DNA from: Albitalea sp966211955
GTDB taxonomy: Bacteria; Pseudomonadota; Gammaproteobacteria; Burkholderiales; Burkholderiaceae_C
DNA: 64,000 bases
Reading direction: 5' to 3'
Assembly: GCA_966211955.1 (NCBI GenBank)
Contig: CBIHOF010000019.1
Coordinates: 45,758 to 109,757 of the forward strand
Positions 26,879 through 34,899 of the stretch are shown one piece after another (position 1 is the first letter of the stretch; each line of letters begins with the position of its first letter). The position numbers were made by a program, and so were the translations under genes. The notes beneath the pieces were generated by a model. The model was not told the DNA's origin. It was given only the letters and a program-made list of their open reading frames with translations, and did not search any database.

Positions 26879-28129
26879 TTACGACTTGCCGGGCGAGCTG
26901 TTGGAAGCCGCCGCCGACGCCGTGGGCGCCGCGCGCTGCGCCACGACCTTGGCCGGCGCGCCTTCCTTCAGGTTGTCGAAGCGGGCAGCGAGCACCGTCA
27001 CATTGGGCGCGAGGCCCTTGGTGACCTCGACGCGACCGGTGTTCACGTCGCGGCGGCCGGTGATGACGATGCGGCGCACCAGCGCGTTGTTCTCGACCGT
27101 CCACACGAAGTCCTGGCCCGACGCCTGGCCGACGGCGGAGATCGGCAGGACCATGCGGGTACCGTCGTCGGCGAGCTTGACGCTGGCTTGCGCGTACTGC
27201 CCGGCGCGGAACTGCTCGCGCTTGTTGTCCAGCACCACCACCACGCCGATGGCACGCGTGCCGGCCTCGGCGGCGGGCGCGATGCGGTCGATGCGGCCGC
27301 TGACGGGTGCGTCCTGCCCCTCGACCTTCACTTCCACCGCCTGGCCGGGCTTGAGGCGCGACACCTCGTGCGTGCCCACCGTGCCGGCGAGTTCGAGCGT
27401 GGACAGATCGACCACCGTGAGCAGCTGCTGCTCGGCGCTGACCTTCTCGCCGGGCACCACGTGGCGCTTGCCGACGATGCCGGCAATCGGCGACACCAGC
27501 GCCGCCTCACGCACGCCCAGCTTGGTCGAGGCAAGCTGCGCCTGCGCTGACTTGAGCTGGGCACGAGCGGCGTCCAGCTTGGCCTGCGACGACTGCAGCG
27601 CCGTGGTGGAGATGAAGTTCTGGCTCGCGAGTCCGGCGTTGGCGGCGTGCTGCCGTTCGGCGTCGGCCAGCGCGACCTGTGCCGATTCGAGCGATGCGGC
27701 GCGATCGGCCACGCGGCTTTGCAGGTCGGCCAGGTCGATGTCGCCGAGCACCTGCCCCGCCTTCACGCGGGCACCCTCGGCCACCGACAACCCGAGCAGC
27801 GTGCCCGACGCCTTGGCGCGGACCACCGCGGTGCGCGGCGCGACCAGCGGGCCGGAGAATTCGATGAGCAGCGGCAAGGCCGCCATCGCCGGCTTGACCA
27901 CCTCCGTCGGCACGAACTCCAGCGCGACGACCGCCGGCTTGTCATTGGGCCCCGGTCCTTTCGAGCCGTTGCCCAGCCGGGGCGCGACGGCGAGCACCAC
28001 GCCGGCCAGCACCACCACCCCGATGGTTCCACCCACCCACAACCGACGCTTGCTTGCCGGTTGGGAACCCACTCCTTGGGTCTCTAGGCCTTGTGAGCTC
28101 TTGAAACCTTGGTTGTCTGATGTAGTCAT
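26879..28129 (-). CDS. RND efflux periplasmic adaptor (membrane fusion protein)
   Basis: A 416-residue HlyD/AcrA-family adaptor. An N-terminal membrane anchor (LWVGGTIGVVVLAGVVLAVA) is followed by a barrel-sandwich lipoyl half (TAVVRAKASGTLLGLSVAEG, then VKAGQVLGDID), a coiled-coil hairpin rich in Ala and Gln (about residues 135-205), and the beta-barrel region. It links the RND pump to an outer-membrane exit duct. It precedes the pump gene by 65 bp on the same strand and should lead the operon; the likely promoter lies in 28130-28324. Confidence 0.93.
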   Translation of the reverse strand: MTTSDNQGFKSSQGLETQGVGSQPASKRRLWVGGTIGVVVLAGVVLAVAPRLGNGSKGPGPNDKPAVVALEFVPTEVVKPAMAALPLLIEFSGPLVAPRTAVVRAKASGTLLGLSVAEGARVKAGQVLGDIDLADLQSRVADRAASLESAQVALADAERQHAANAGLASQNFISTTALQSSQAKLDAARAQLKSAQAQLASTKLGVREAALVSPIAGIVGKRHVVPGEKVSAEQQLLTVVDLSTLELAGTVGTHEVSRLKPGQAVEVKVEGQDAPVSGRIDRIAPAAEAGTRAIGVVVVLDNKREQFRAGQYAQASVKLADDGTRMVLPISAVGQASGQDFVWTVENNALVRRIVITGRRDVNTGRVEVTKGLAPNVTVLAARFDNLKEGAPAKVVAQRAAPTASAAASNSSPGKS

Positions 28130-28231
28130 GGGGCGAGTTTAGGTTCGCCCCCCCGGGGGTGTTCAAGGTGTGCGACGGACTGCAGATTAGGGGTGATGAA
28201 ATGAGCCCCCCAGTCGCTTTTCAGCTCCTGC

Positions 28232-28272
28232 CCCCATGGGGCGCCACCCGGCGGACCGGCAAAGCCGGCTCC
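28232..28272. repeat. GC-rich palindromes in the gap between aroC and the RND adaptor
   Basis: Two short inverted repeats sit in the otherwise gene-free 28130-28324 gap: CCCCATGGGG at 28232-28241, and a hairpin CCGGC-AAA-GCCGG at 28256-28268 extended by GGA/TCC with one bulged base. They may act as transcription attenuation after aroC or be a dispersed intergenic repeat. No T-run follows on the minus strand, so a classic terminator is not supported. Confidence 0.35.
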
Positions 28273-28324
28273 GCGGGCGTGGCTTGACGGACGCCTGGCT
28301 GCGCCGGCTCGATGACGATTCCGC

Positions 28325-29431
28325 TTAGGAAGGCCGGCCGTCCGCCTTGATCTTGGGCGTGTCCACGCGCACGTCGCCGCACTGCGCCCGGTACATGAGC
28401 GCATGGTCCATCAGCACCAGCGCCAGCATCGCCTCGGCAATCGGCGTGGCGCGAATGCCCACGCAGGGGTCATGGCGACCGAAGGTCTCGACGATGGCCG
28501 GCTGACCTTCGAGATCGATGGAGTGCCGCGGGCTGCGGATGGAGCTCGTCGGCTTGATGGCGATGGACACGGTGATGTCCTGCCCGGTGGAGATGCCACC
28601 CAGCACGCCGCCGGCGTTGTTGCTCATGAAGCCTTCGGGCGTCAGCTCGTCGCCGTGCGTGGTGCCGTGCTGCGCCACGCTCGCGAAGCCGGCGCCGATC
28701 TCCACACCCTTGACGGCGTTGATGCCCATCATCGCGTAGGCGATGTCGGCGTCCAGCTTGTCGAAGAGCGGCTGGCCGAGACCCACCGGCACGTTGCGCG
28801 CAAACACCGACAGGCGGGCGCCGCAGCTGTCGCCGGCCTTGCGCAGTTCGTCCATGTAGGCCTCGAGCTGCGGAATGTCGCTGGCGTTGGGCGCGAAGAA
28901 CGGGTTGTTCGGGATGTGCTCCAGCGACTCGAACGGGATGGCGATGTCGCCGATCTGCGTCATGTAGCCGAAGAAGCGCGTGCCGTACTGCCTGGCCAGC
29001 CACTTGCGGGCGACGGCTCCGGCGCCGACCATCGGTGCGGTGAGCCGGGCGGACGACCGTCCGCCGCCACGCGGGTCGCGGATGCCGTACTTGTGCCAGT
29101 AGGTGTAGTCGGCGTGGCCGGGGCGGAAGGTCTGCGCGATGTTGCCGTAGTCCTTGCTGCGCTGGTCAGTGTTGCGGATGAGCAGGCAGATCGGCGTGCC
29201 GGTGGTCTTGCCCTCGTAGACGCCGGAGAGGATCTCGACGGCATCGGGCTCGTTGCGCTGCGTGACGTGCCGCGAAGTGCCGGGGCGGCGGCGGTCGAGT
29301 TCGGGCTGGATGTCGGCTTCCGAGAGCTCCATGCCCGGCGGGCAGCCATCGATCACGCATCCGATGGCGGGCCCATGGCTCTCGCCGAAGTTGGTGACCT
29401 TGAAGAGGGTGCCGAAGGTGCTGCCGGACAT
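28325..29431 (-). CDS. aroC: Chorismate synthase
   Basis: A 368-residue enzyme, slightly longer than the 361 of Escherichia coli AroC. It uses reduced FMN to convert 5-enolpyruvylshikimate-3-phosphate to chorismate, the last shared step of aromatic amino acid synthesis. Family motifs are GESHGPAIGCVIDGCPPGM near the N-terminus, RRRPGTSRHVTQRNEPD, RGGGRSSARLTAP and FMSNNAGGVLGGISTGQD. It stands alone on the minus strand, with a hairpin-bearing gap on each side. Confidence 0.97.
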   Translation of the reverse strand: MSGSTFGTLFKVTNFGESHGPAIGCVIDGCPPGMELSEADIQPELDRRRPGTSRHVTQRNEPDAVEILSGVYEGKTTGTPICLLIRNTDQRSKDYGNIAQTFRPGHADYTYWHKYGIRDPRGGGRSSARLTAPMVGAGAVARKWLARQYGTRFFGYMTQIGDIAIPFESLEHIPNNPFFAPNASDIPQLEAYMDELRKAGDSCGARLSVFARNVPVGLGQPLFDKLDADIAYAMMGINAVKGVEIGAGFASVAQHGTTHGDELTPEGFMSNNAGGVLGGISTGQDITVSIAIKPTSSIRSPRHSIDLEGQPAIVETFGRHDPCVGIRATPIAEAMLALVLMDHALMYRAQCGDVRVDTPKIKADGRPS

Positions 29432-29482
29432 GGTGGGAATCTGCGGAGTGAACCCGGCATTTTAGTGGCCGGGCCGGCCTTG

Positions 29483-29507
29483 CTCCCTCTCCCGCTGGCA
29501 GAGGGAG
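29483..29507. repeat. CTCCCTCT/AGAGGGAG palindromic element
   Basis: Eight-base perfect arms around a nine-base loop. Elements with this CCCTCTCC/GGAGAGGG pattern are common as dispersed intergenic palindromes in GC-rich proteobacteria. It lies upstream of the aroC start, next to the likely terminator of the CBS gene. Confidence 0.45.
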
Positions 29508-29520
29508 GAATACATACACA

Positions 29521-29542
29521 AACGCCGCCCGAGGGCGGCGTT
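29521..29542 (-). terminator. Probable rho-independent terminator of the CBS-domain gene
   Basis: AACGCCGCCC and GGGCGGCGTT are perfect ten-base arms separated by two bases. It is 20 bases past the stop of the CBS gene in the minus direction and is followed by the T-rich tract TTTGTGTATGTATT. Confidence 0.6.
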
Positions 29543-29561
29543 CACTCGAGGCGCGTAATGA

Positions 29562-30035
29562 TCAGCTCGCCGCCGCCTGCTGCTGTTCGTCGCGCGTTTC
29601 ATCCACCGGCCAGTCGCGGATGTAGGCCTTGAGCATGCGGTTCTCGAAGTCCTGGCTGTCCACCACCGCCTTGGCCACGTCGTAGAACGAGATCACGCCC
29701 ATCAGCGTGCGCTGCGTCATCACCGGCATGTAGCGGGCATGGCGGCCGAGCATCATGCGGCGCACCTCGTCGATCTCGGTCTCGGGCGTGCAGGTGAGCG
29801 GGTGGTCGTCCATCACCGTGCGCACGAGCGTGTTGCCCACCGAGCCGCCGTTGCGGACCACCGACTGGATGACTTCGCGGAAGGTGAGCATGCCGGCAAG
29901 CTCGCCGTGCTCCATCACCACCAGCGAGCCGATGTCGTTGTCGGCCATGGTCGTCACCGCCTGCGCGAGCGGCTGGTCGGGCGTGATGGTGTAGAGCGTT
30001 CCGCCCTTCACGCGCAGGATGTCACTGACTTTCAT
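29562..30035 (-). CDS. Two-CBS-domain protein
   Basis: A 157-residue stand-alone Bateman module: the first CBS domain starts VSDILRVKGGTLYTITP, the second around RTVMDDHPLTCTPETEIDEV. Such proteins bind adenine nucleotides and often sense energy state or regulate partner enzymes, but the partner here is not known. ATG 30035 has a strong AGGAG site seven bases upstream. A much longer open frame runs upstream, but it lies antisense to metY and is spurious. It is divergent from metY, with 108 bp between. Confidence 0.88.
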   Translation of the reverse strand: MKVSDILRVKGGTLYTITPDQPLAQAVTTMADNDIGSLVVMEHGELAGMLTFREVIQSVVRNGGSVGNTLVRTVMDDHPLTCTPETEIDEVRRMMLGRHARYMPVMTQRTLMGVISFYDVAKAVVDSQDFENRMLKAYIRDWPVDETRDEQQQAAAS

Positions 30036-30143
30036 GGGTAGCTCCTCGTGCCGGTGGGTGGTCGGACTCGCCCCAATATAGCCCACAATCCCGGCGAGCA
30101 ACACCCCGCTCCCCCTGAAGATCGTTACGAGGACACCCCTCTC

Positions 30144-31457
30144 ATGCCCGGTTCTTCCGCCCCCGGTTTCGACACGCTCGCGCTTCACGCCGGCGCCGCG
30201 CCCGACCCCGCCACCGGCGCGCGCGCCGTGCCCATCCACCTGAGCACCTCCTTCGTGTTCGAGAACAGCGAGCACGCGGCGTCGCTGTTCAACATGGAGC
30301 GCGCGGGCCACGTCTACAGCCGCATCTCCAACCCGACCAATGCGGTGCTCGAAGAACGCGTCGCGGCACTCGAAGGGGGTGTCGGCGCCATCGCCACCGC
30401 CAGCGGCCAGGCCGCGCTGCACCTTGCAATCTGCACGCTGGCCGGCGCCGGGTCGCACATCGTCGCCAGCTCGGCGCTGTACGGCGGCTCGCACAACCTG
30501 TTGCACTACACGCTCGCGCGCTTCGGCGTGCAGACCACCTTCGTCAAGCCTGGCGACATCGACGGCTGGCGCGCCGCCATCCGCCCGAACACCCGGCTGC
30601 TCTTCGGCGAAACCCTGGGCAACCCGGGGCTCGACGTGCTGGACATTCCGACGGTCGCCGCCATCGGGCATGAGCACGGCATTCCGCTGCTGGTGGATTC
30701 GACCTTCACCACGCCCTGGCTGATGAAGCCCTTCGAGCACGGCGCCGACCTCGTCTTCCATTCGGCGACCAAGTTCCTGTCGGGCCACGGCACGGTGATC
30801 GGTGGTGTGCTGATCGATGGTGGGCGTTTCGATTGGGACAAATCTTCGCGTTTTCCCGAACTGAACCAGCCCTACGACGGCTTCCACGGCATGGTGTTCA
30901 GCGAGGAAAGCACCGTCGGCGCCTTCCTGCTGCGCGCCCGCCGCGAGGGCTTGCGCGATTTCGGCGCATGCATGAGCCCGCACACCGCGTGGCTCATCCT
31001 GCAAGGCATCGAGACGCTGCCGCTGCGCATGGCGCGGCATGTCGAGAACACGCGCCGCGTCGTCGGCTTTCTCGCGTCGCAGGCAATGGTCGAGAGCGTC
31101 GGCTACCCGGAACTTGAGAACCACACAAGCCACGCGCTCGCCAAGAAGCTGCTGCCTCGCGGCTGCGGCTCGGTGTTCAGTTTCAACCTCAAGGGCAGCC
31201 GCCAGCAGGGCAAGGCCTTCATCGAGGCGCTGAAGATCTTCTCGCACCTGGCCAACGTGGGCGACTGCCGCTCGCTCGTCATCCACCCTGCTTCGACCAC
31301 GCACTTCCGCATGGACGATGCGGCGCTGCAGCAAGCCGGCATCACCCCCGGCACCATCCGCCTGTCCATCGGGCTGGAAGACCCGGACGACCTCATCGAC
31401 GACCTCAAGCGCGCCCTGAAGGCCGCCGAGAAGGCCAGGGAAGGGGTGGTGCGCTGA
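30144..31457 (+). CDS. metY: O-acetylhomoserine sulfhydrylase (MetY type)
   Basis: A 437-residue PLP enzyme of the Cys/Met metabolism family. PLP-site features are SATKFLSGHGT (Schiff-base lysine), the N-terminal YSRISNPTNAVLEERVAALE block and the C-terminal SIGLEDPDDLIDDL. It joins sulfide to O-acetyl- or O-succinylhomoserine to make homocysteine directly. The length and the GRFDWDKSSRFPEL insertion favour MetY over MetZ or MetB; the acyl donor is not settled by sequence. ATG 30144 follows GAGGA. The next gene's ATG overlaps its stop. Confidence 0.9.
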   Translation: MPGSSAPGFDTLALHAGAAPDPATGARAVPIHLSTSFVFENSEHAASLFNMERAGHVYSRISNPTNAVLEERVAALEGGVGAIATASGQAALHLAICTLAGAGSHIVASSALYGGSHNLLHYTLARFGVQTTFVKPGDIDGWRAAIRPNTRLLFGETLGNPGLDVLDIPTVAAIGHEHGIPLLVDSTFTTPWLMKPFEHGADLVFHSATKFLSGHGTVIGGVLIDGGRFDWDKSSRFPELNQPYDGFHGMVFSEESTVGAFLLRARREGLRDFGACMSPHTAWLILQGIETLPLRMARHVENTRRVVGFLASQAMVESVGYPELENHTSHALAKKLLPRGCGSVFSFNLKGSRQQGKAFIEALKIFSHLANVGDCRSLVIHPASTTHFRMDDAALQQAGITPGTIRLSIGLEDPDDLIDDLKRALKAAEKAREGVVR

Positions 31458-32257
31458 TGCTGATCGACGTCAACGGCCACAAGGCCTACGCCTACACCGG
31501 CGGCAAAGCCTTCGACCCCACCCTGCCCTGTCTCGTCTTCATCCACGGCGCCATGCACGACCACAGCGTGTGGACGCTGCTTGCCCGCTGGGCAGCACAC
31601 CATGGCTACGGCGTGCTGGCGCTGGACCAGCCCGGCCACGGCCGCAGCGACGGCCCGCTGCTGGCCGACGTGGAATCGCTGGCCGACTGGGTGCTTGCAC
31701 TGCTGGACAACGCCGACGTTCAGGCCGCCTCGCTGGTGGGCCACAGCATGGGCTCGCTGGTCGCCCTCGAAGCGGCGTCGCGGGCGCCCGAGCGCATCCA
31801 CCGATTGGTGATGATCGGCACCGCCTACCCGATGAAGGTATCGGATGCACTCTTCAACACCGCGCGCGACAACCCGCTGAAGGCGATCGACATGGTCAAT
31901 GCCTTCTCTTTTTCCACGACGGCATCCAAGCCCTCTTACCCTGGCCCCGGCATGTGGCTGCACGGCTCGAACCAGGTCTTGATGCGGCGCATGCAGGCGC
32001 TGGACAACAGCACCAACCTCTTCCTGCACGACTTCACGGTGTGCGACCGCTATGCGCACGGCCTGGAAGCAGCGGCGCGAGTGCGCTGCCCCACAAGCTT
32101 CATCCTCGGGGACCGTGACCAGATGACCTCGCCCAAGGCCACGAGAGACATTGCCGCTGCCCTGAAGGCAAAGACAGTGATGCTTCCCGGTGGGCATTCC
32201 CTGATGCAGGAGGTGCCCGACGCGGTGTTGAATGCCCTTCGCGCCGCCCTCGCGTGA
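31457..32257 (+). CDS. Alpha/beta-fold hydrolase
   Basis: A 266-residue hydrolase with the oxyanion region VFIHGAMHDHSVW, nucleophile elbow GHSMGSLVAL (Ser), an acid in LGDRDQMTSP and the final His in PGGHSLMQE, so the catalytic triad is complete. The substrate is unknown. It overlaps the metY stop by one base (TGATG), implying coupled translation; a link to homoserine ester chemistry is possible but unproven. Confidence 0.88.
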   Translation: MLIDVNGHKAYAYTGGKAFDPTLPCLVFIHGAMHDHSVWTLLARWAAHHGYGVLALDQPGHGRSDGPLLADVESLADWVLALLDNADVQAASLVGHSMGSLVALEAASRAPERIHRLVMIGTAYPMKVSDALFNTARDNPLKAIDMVNAFSFSTTASKPSYPGPGMWLHGSNQVLMRRMQALDNSTNLFLHDFTVCDRYAHGLEAAARVRCPTSFILGDRDQMTSPKATRDIAAALKAKTVMLPGGHSLMQEVPDAVLNALRAALA

Positions 32258-32277
32258 CGTCTTCCGGAGAAACCCCC

Positions 32278-32616
32278 ATGAGCAGTACGACCGCCGCCGC
32301 CACGACCGTGGACCCGAAGTCCTTCAAGAGCTTCGGCGAGTTCTATCCGTTCTACCTGGGCGAGCACAGCAACCGCACCTGCCGGCGGTTGCACTTCGTC
32401 GGCTCGACGCTGTCGCTCGTGTGCATCGCGATGCTCATCGCCACCGGCCGGCCGCAGTACTTCCTCTATGCCTTGCTGTGCGGCTACGGCTTCGCATGGG
32501 TGGGGCACTTGGTGTTCGAGAAGAACAAGCCTGCATCCTTCAAGCGCCCGCTCTACAGCTTCATGGGCGATTGGTGCATGTACCGCGACATCTGGCTGGG
32601 CCGCGTCCCGTTTTGA
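32278..32616 (+). CDS. DUF962 (Mpo1-like) small membrane protein
   Basis: A 112-residue protein with a cytoplasmic start and two hydrophobic helices (LSLVCIAMLIATG and YFLYALLCGYGFAWVG). The opening FGEFYPFYLGEHSNRTCRRLHFVG, with HF and later HLVFEKNKPA, fits the DUF962/Mpo1-like family; in yeast Mpo1 is a dioxygenase in phytosphingosine breakdown, but bacterial members are not well defined. ATG 32278 is chosen for its GGAG seven to eight bases upstream; a GTG at 32254 overlapping the previous stop is possible. Confidence 0.8.
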   Translation: MSSTTAAATTVDPKSFKSFGEFYPFYLGEHSNRTCRRLHFVGSTLSLVCIAMLIATGRPQYFLYALLCGYGFAWVGHLVFEKNKPASFKRPLYSFMGDWCMYRDIWLGRVPF

Positions 32617-32644
32617 AAGGGGCCCGTTCGCACGAGCTGCCTGA

Positions 32645-33982
32645 ATGATGTCCGAGAGCGCGATGCCCGAAAGCGCCATGCCTGAGAGCGCCAGGCCTGA
32701 GAGCGATTTCCCGCCCACCCACCGGCTCTCGCACATCGAGCGCCTGGTCGACGTGATCGACCTTCCCATCGGACGCTGGGACACGAACAACCGGCTGGTC
32801 TTCTGCAACACGCCTTACCTCGGTTGGGCCGAACAGCCGCGCGAGCAGCTCATCGGCCGCACGCTGCAGGACATCTACGGCGACGACGCGTGGGCACGCG
32901 CGGAGCCAGCGTTCCGCGAGGCGTTCGCCGGGCGCACCGTCAACTACGAGCGGCAGCTGTCGCATGGCCACCAGGGCAACCGCTGGGCCCGCGTGCAGGT
33001 CTTCCCTGACATCGCCGCCGATGGCCGTGTCGAGGCCGTGTTCACCATCGCCTTCGACATCCACCAGGATGTGCTCGCCCGCGAGGCGCTCGAAGCCGCG
33101 CGCGAACGGCTCGATCGCTTCACCGAGAACATCCCCTACCCGCTCACCTATGTGGACCGCGGCTTCGTGCTGCGCTTCGTGAACAAGGCGTATTGCGACG
33201 TGACCGGCCAGAAGTCCGAGCAACTGCTCGGACGGCACATCGGCGAGGCACGCGGCCCCAAGCGCTGGGCCGAGCATGCGCCGTACTTCGAGCGAGCATT
33301 GCGCGGACAGACGGTGCAGTACACCCGCCTCGTCGACCGCATGCCCTCCGGCCCGCGCTGGATGCGCACGAGCTACGTGCCTGACTTCGATTCGCGCCGG
33401 TTCGTGCGAGGCCTGTACACCGTGACCATCGACGTGCACGAGCTGACGATGGCGCAGGAGAAGCTCAAGCGCAGCGTCGAGCGCGATTCACTCACCGACG
33501 TGCTCAGCCGCCGCACGATGATGGACCGCATCGAGGCCGCAATGCTCGATGCCTCGGAACATCCGGTGGCCCTGTTCTTCGTGGACCTCGACGGCTTCAA
33601 GGAGGTCAACGACCAGTTCGGCCACCGCGAAGGCGACCGGGTGCTGGTGAGCGTGGCGTCCGCCTTGCAGCAGGCCGTGCGCGCCGAAGACGCCGTCGGC
33701 CGCTTCGGTGGCGATGAATTCCTCGTGCTCGCGCCGGTGCGCGATTCAATTGGCGCCGAAGCCCTGGGCGTGCACCTGCTCGATGCCGTGCGCGACGTGG
33801 CCCTGCCCTGCGGCGGCACACCCGGCATCAGCGCAAGCATCGGCTACGCGATGGCACCCCACGACGCGCAGCACCCGATGAAGCTCGTGCAGCTCGCCGA
33901 TGACGCCATGTACCAGGCCAAGCGCCAGGGGAAGAACCGGGTGATGCACTGCGGCCGGGGAGCGTCGGTGTCGCTCGCTTGA
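32645..33982 (+). CDS. Diguanylate cyclase with two PAS domains
   Basis: A 445-residue signalling enzyme: an unusual N-terminal repeat (SAMPESAMPESARPES), two PAS domains (about 35-150 and 160-275), then a GGDEF domain with the intact FGGDEF active site. The inhibitory c-di-GMP site RxxD is present as RAED, five residues before GGDEF. It has no membrane segment, so it is a cytoplasmic diguanylate cyclase probably sensing a small ligand or redox state through PAS. It ends the metY-hydrolase-DUF962 gene string 28 bp downstream. Confidence 0.92.
   Translation: MMSESAMPESAMPESARPESDFPPTHRLSHIERLVDVIDLPIGRWDTNNRLVFCNTPYLGWAEQPREQLIGRTLQDIYGDDAWARAEPAFREAFAGRTVNYERQLSHGHQGNRWARVQVFPDIAADGRVEAVFTIAFDIHQDVLAREALEAARERLDRFTENIPYPLTYVDRGFVLRFVNKAYCDVTGQKSEQLLGRHIGEARGPKRWAEHAPYFERALRGQTVQYTRLVDRMPSGPRWMRTSYVPDFDSRRFVRGLYTVTIDVHELTMAQEKLKRSVERDSLTDVLSRRTMMDRIEAAMLDASEHPVALFFVDLDGFKEVNDQFGHREGDRVLVSVASALQQAVRAEDAVGRFGGDEFLVLAPVRDSIGAEALGVHLLDAVRDVALPCGGTPGISASIGYAMAPHDAQHPMKLVQLADDAMYQAKRQGKNRVMHCGRGASVSLA
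32654..32704 (+). repeat. 15-bp tandem repeat in the diguanylate cyclase leader
   Basis: Three units of about 15 bases (pattern GAGAGCGCSATGCC with small changes) plus a partial fourth encode ESAMP, ESAMP, ESARP, ES. The repeat is in frame, so copy-number changes would only lengthen or shorten the disordered N-terminus. Confidence 0.75.
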
Positions 33983-33990
33983 CGCGCGGT

Positions 33991-34010
33991 CCTTTGCGCC
34001 AGCGCAAAGG
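33991..34010 (+). terminator. Strong hairpin after the diguanylate cyclase gene
   Basis: CCTTTGCGC and GCGCAAAGG are perfect nine-base arms two bases apart, eight bases after the stop codon. No T-run follows, so it may be a weak terminator or an RNA-stabilising hairpin. Confidence 0.4.
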
Positions 34011-34031
34011 CCTGCACACGAACTGGCGCTG

Positions 34032-34051
34032 CAATGGTGGCTCCACCATTG
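34032..34051 (+). promoter_or_regulatory. Hairpin just before the ribosome binding site of the small secreted protein
   Basis: CAATGGTG and CACCATTG pair around GCTC, ending three bases before AGGAG (34054-34058). Outer bases CTGGC/GCCAG can extend it. It could limit or time translation of the gene at 34065; this is a structural inference. Confidence 0.4.
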
Positions 34052-34064
34052 CCAGGAGCCGTCG

Positions 34065-34439
34065 ATGAAATCCATTGCTGTCTTGATTGCCGCGGCATTC
34101 GCTCTTTCCGGGGCGCTCGCTGCCCAGCCCGGTCCCCGTGGCGACCGGCCCTGCACCGCGGCGGCCGGCGCCAGCGCGCCGGCCCAGGGGTGCGCAGGAC
34201 CCATGGCCGGCCCCGGCGCCCGCTCGGGCCAGCGCTACACCCAGGGCTGGTCAATGATGACGCCGCAAGAACGCGCCGCACACCGCGAGAAGCTGGCCGG
34301 TATCAAGAGCTACGACGAATGCCAGTCGTACATGGAGAAGCATCGCGAAGACATGGCCGAGCGCGCCAAGGCGCAAGGCCACGCCATGCCGGCGAAAGCC
34401 CGGCATGACGCCTGTGCGCCTCTGAAGACGGCGAAATAG
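34065..34439 (+). CDS. Small secreted protein of unknown function
   Basis: A 124-residue protein with a clear signal peptide (MKSIAVLIAAAFALSGALA), then a Gly/Pro/Ala-rich stretch with Cys, and a helical charged half (TPQERAAHREKLAGIKSYDE, Cys, then EKHREDMAERAKAQGH). About four cysteines in the mature part suggest two disulfides. I do not recognise the family; the charged, His- and Met-containing helix looks like a small periplasmic metal- or stress-related protein, but this is not shown. It is convergent with the ArsR gene (9 bases apart). Confidence 0.75.
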   Translation: MKSIAVLIAAAFALSGALAAQPGPRGDRPCTAAAGASAPAQGCAGPMAGPGARSGQRYTQGWSMMTPQERAAHREKLAGIKSYDECQSYMEKHREDMAERAKAQGHAMPAKARHDACAPLKTAK

Positions 34440-34448
34440 TCCGCCGGC

Positions 34449-34862
34449 TCAGCCGCCCCGCGTCCGCGGACGCGCGACGGGACGCCGGATGCGGGCAAAG
34501 GCCTTGCGTTCCTCGGCGCTGCGGTCGAGCCGCTGGGCGATGCTGCCGCACACGAGGTCGCACAGTGCGTAGACCGATTCGTCGGCGATGCGGTAGTACA
34601 CCGCCGTGCCACGGCTTTCGCGCTCGACGAGCCCGTGCTGCATCAGCAGCGACAGGTGGCGCGAGATGTTGGCCGAGGTGTAGCCGCATGCCTGCGCGAG
34701 TTCGCCCACGTTGCGCTCGCCGGTGCGCAGCAGGTTGAGGATCTGCAGCCGCGTGGGCTCGGACAGCGCCTGGAAATAGGCGGCCACTTGGGTCAGCGCT
34801 TCGGGAGGCAGTCCTTCCATGCTCGGGCAGGAGGTGGGTGTCGGGTCTTGATGATGCCTCAT
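34449..34862 (-). CDS. ArsR/SmtB-family repressor, probable thiol (persulfide) sensor
   Basis: A 137-residue winged-helix repressor: LSEPTRLQILNLLRTGERNV, then ELAQACGYTSANISRHLSLL (recognition helix) and YYRIADESVYALCDLVCG. Cysteines are at positions 12, 59, 101 and 105. The canonical ArsR metal motif ELCVCDL is replaced by ELAQACG, so arsenite binding at that site is doubtful; Cys59 with Cys101/105 could form a disulfide or persulfide pair, as in BigR/SqrR-type sulfide sensors, though spacing differs. It is divergent from an operon including sulfide:quinone reductase. AGAGG precedes its ATG. Confidence 0.85.
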   Translation of the reverse strand: MRHHQDPTPTSCPSMEGLPPEALTQVAAYFQALSEPTRLQILNLLRTGERNVGELAQACGYTSANISRHLSLLMQHGLVERESRGTAVYYRIADESVYALCDLVCGSIAQRLDRSAEERKAFARIRRPVARPRTRGG

Positions 34863-34899
34863 CGGCTTGCCTCTTGAAAGTGATTGCTCAGGCGCTTAC

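Noticed and set aside
30036..30143. A SAM or other riboswitch ahead of metY
   Set aside because: The 108-bp gap shows no recognisable conserved riboswitch core or long leader with terminator.
30036..31334. A long N-terminal extension of the CBS-domain protein
   Set aside because: It runs antisense to metY, and the CBS protein has a strong AGGAG site before the ATG at 30035.
34449..34862. A classical arsenite-sensing ArsR
   Set aside because: The ELCVCDL metal motif is not present and no arsenic-resistance genes (arsB, arsC, acr3) are nearby.
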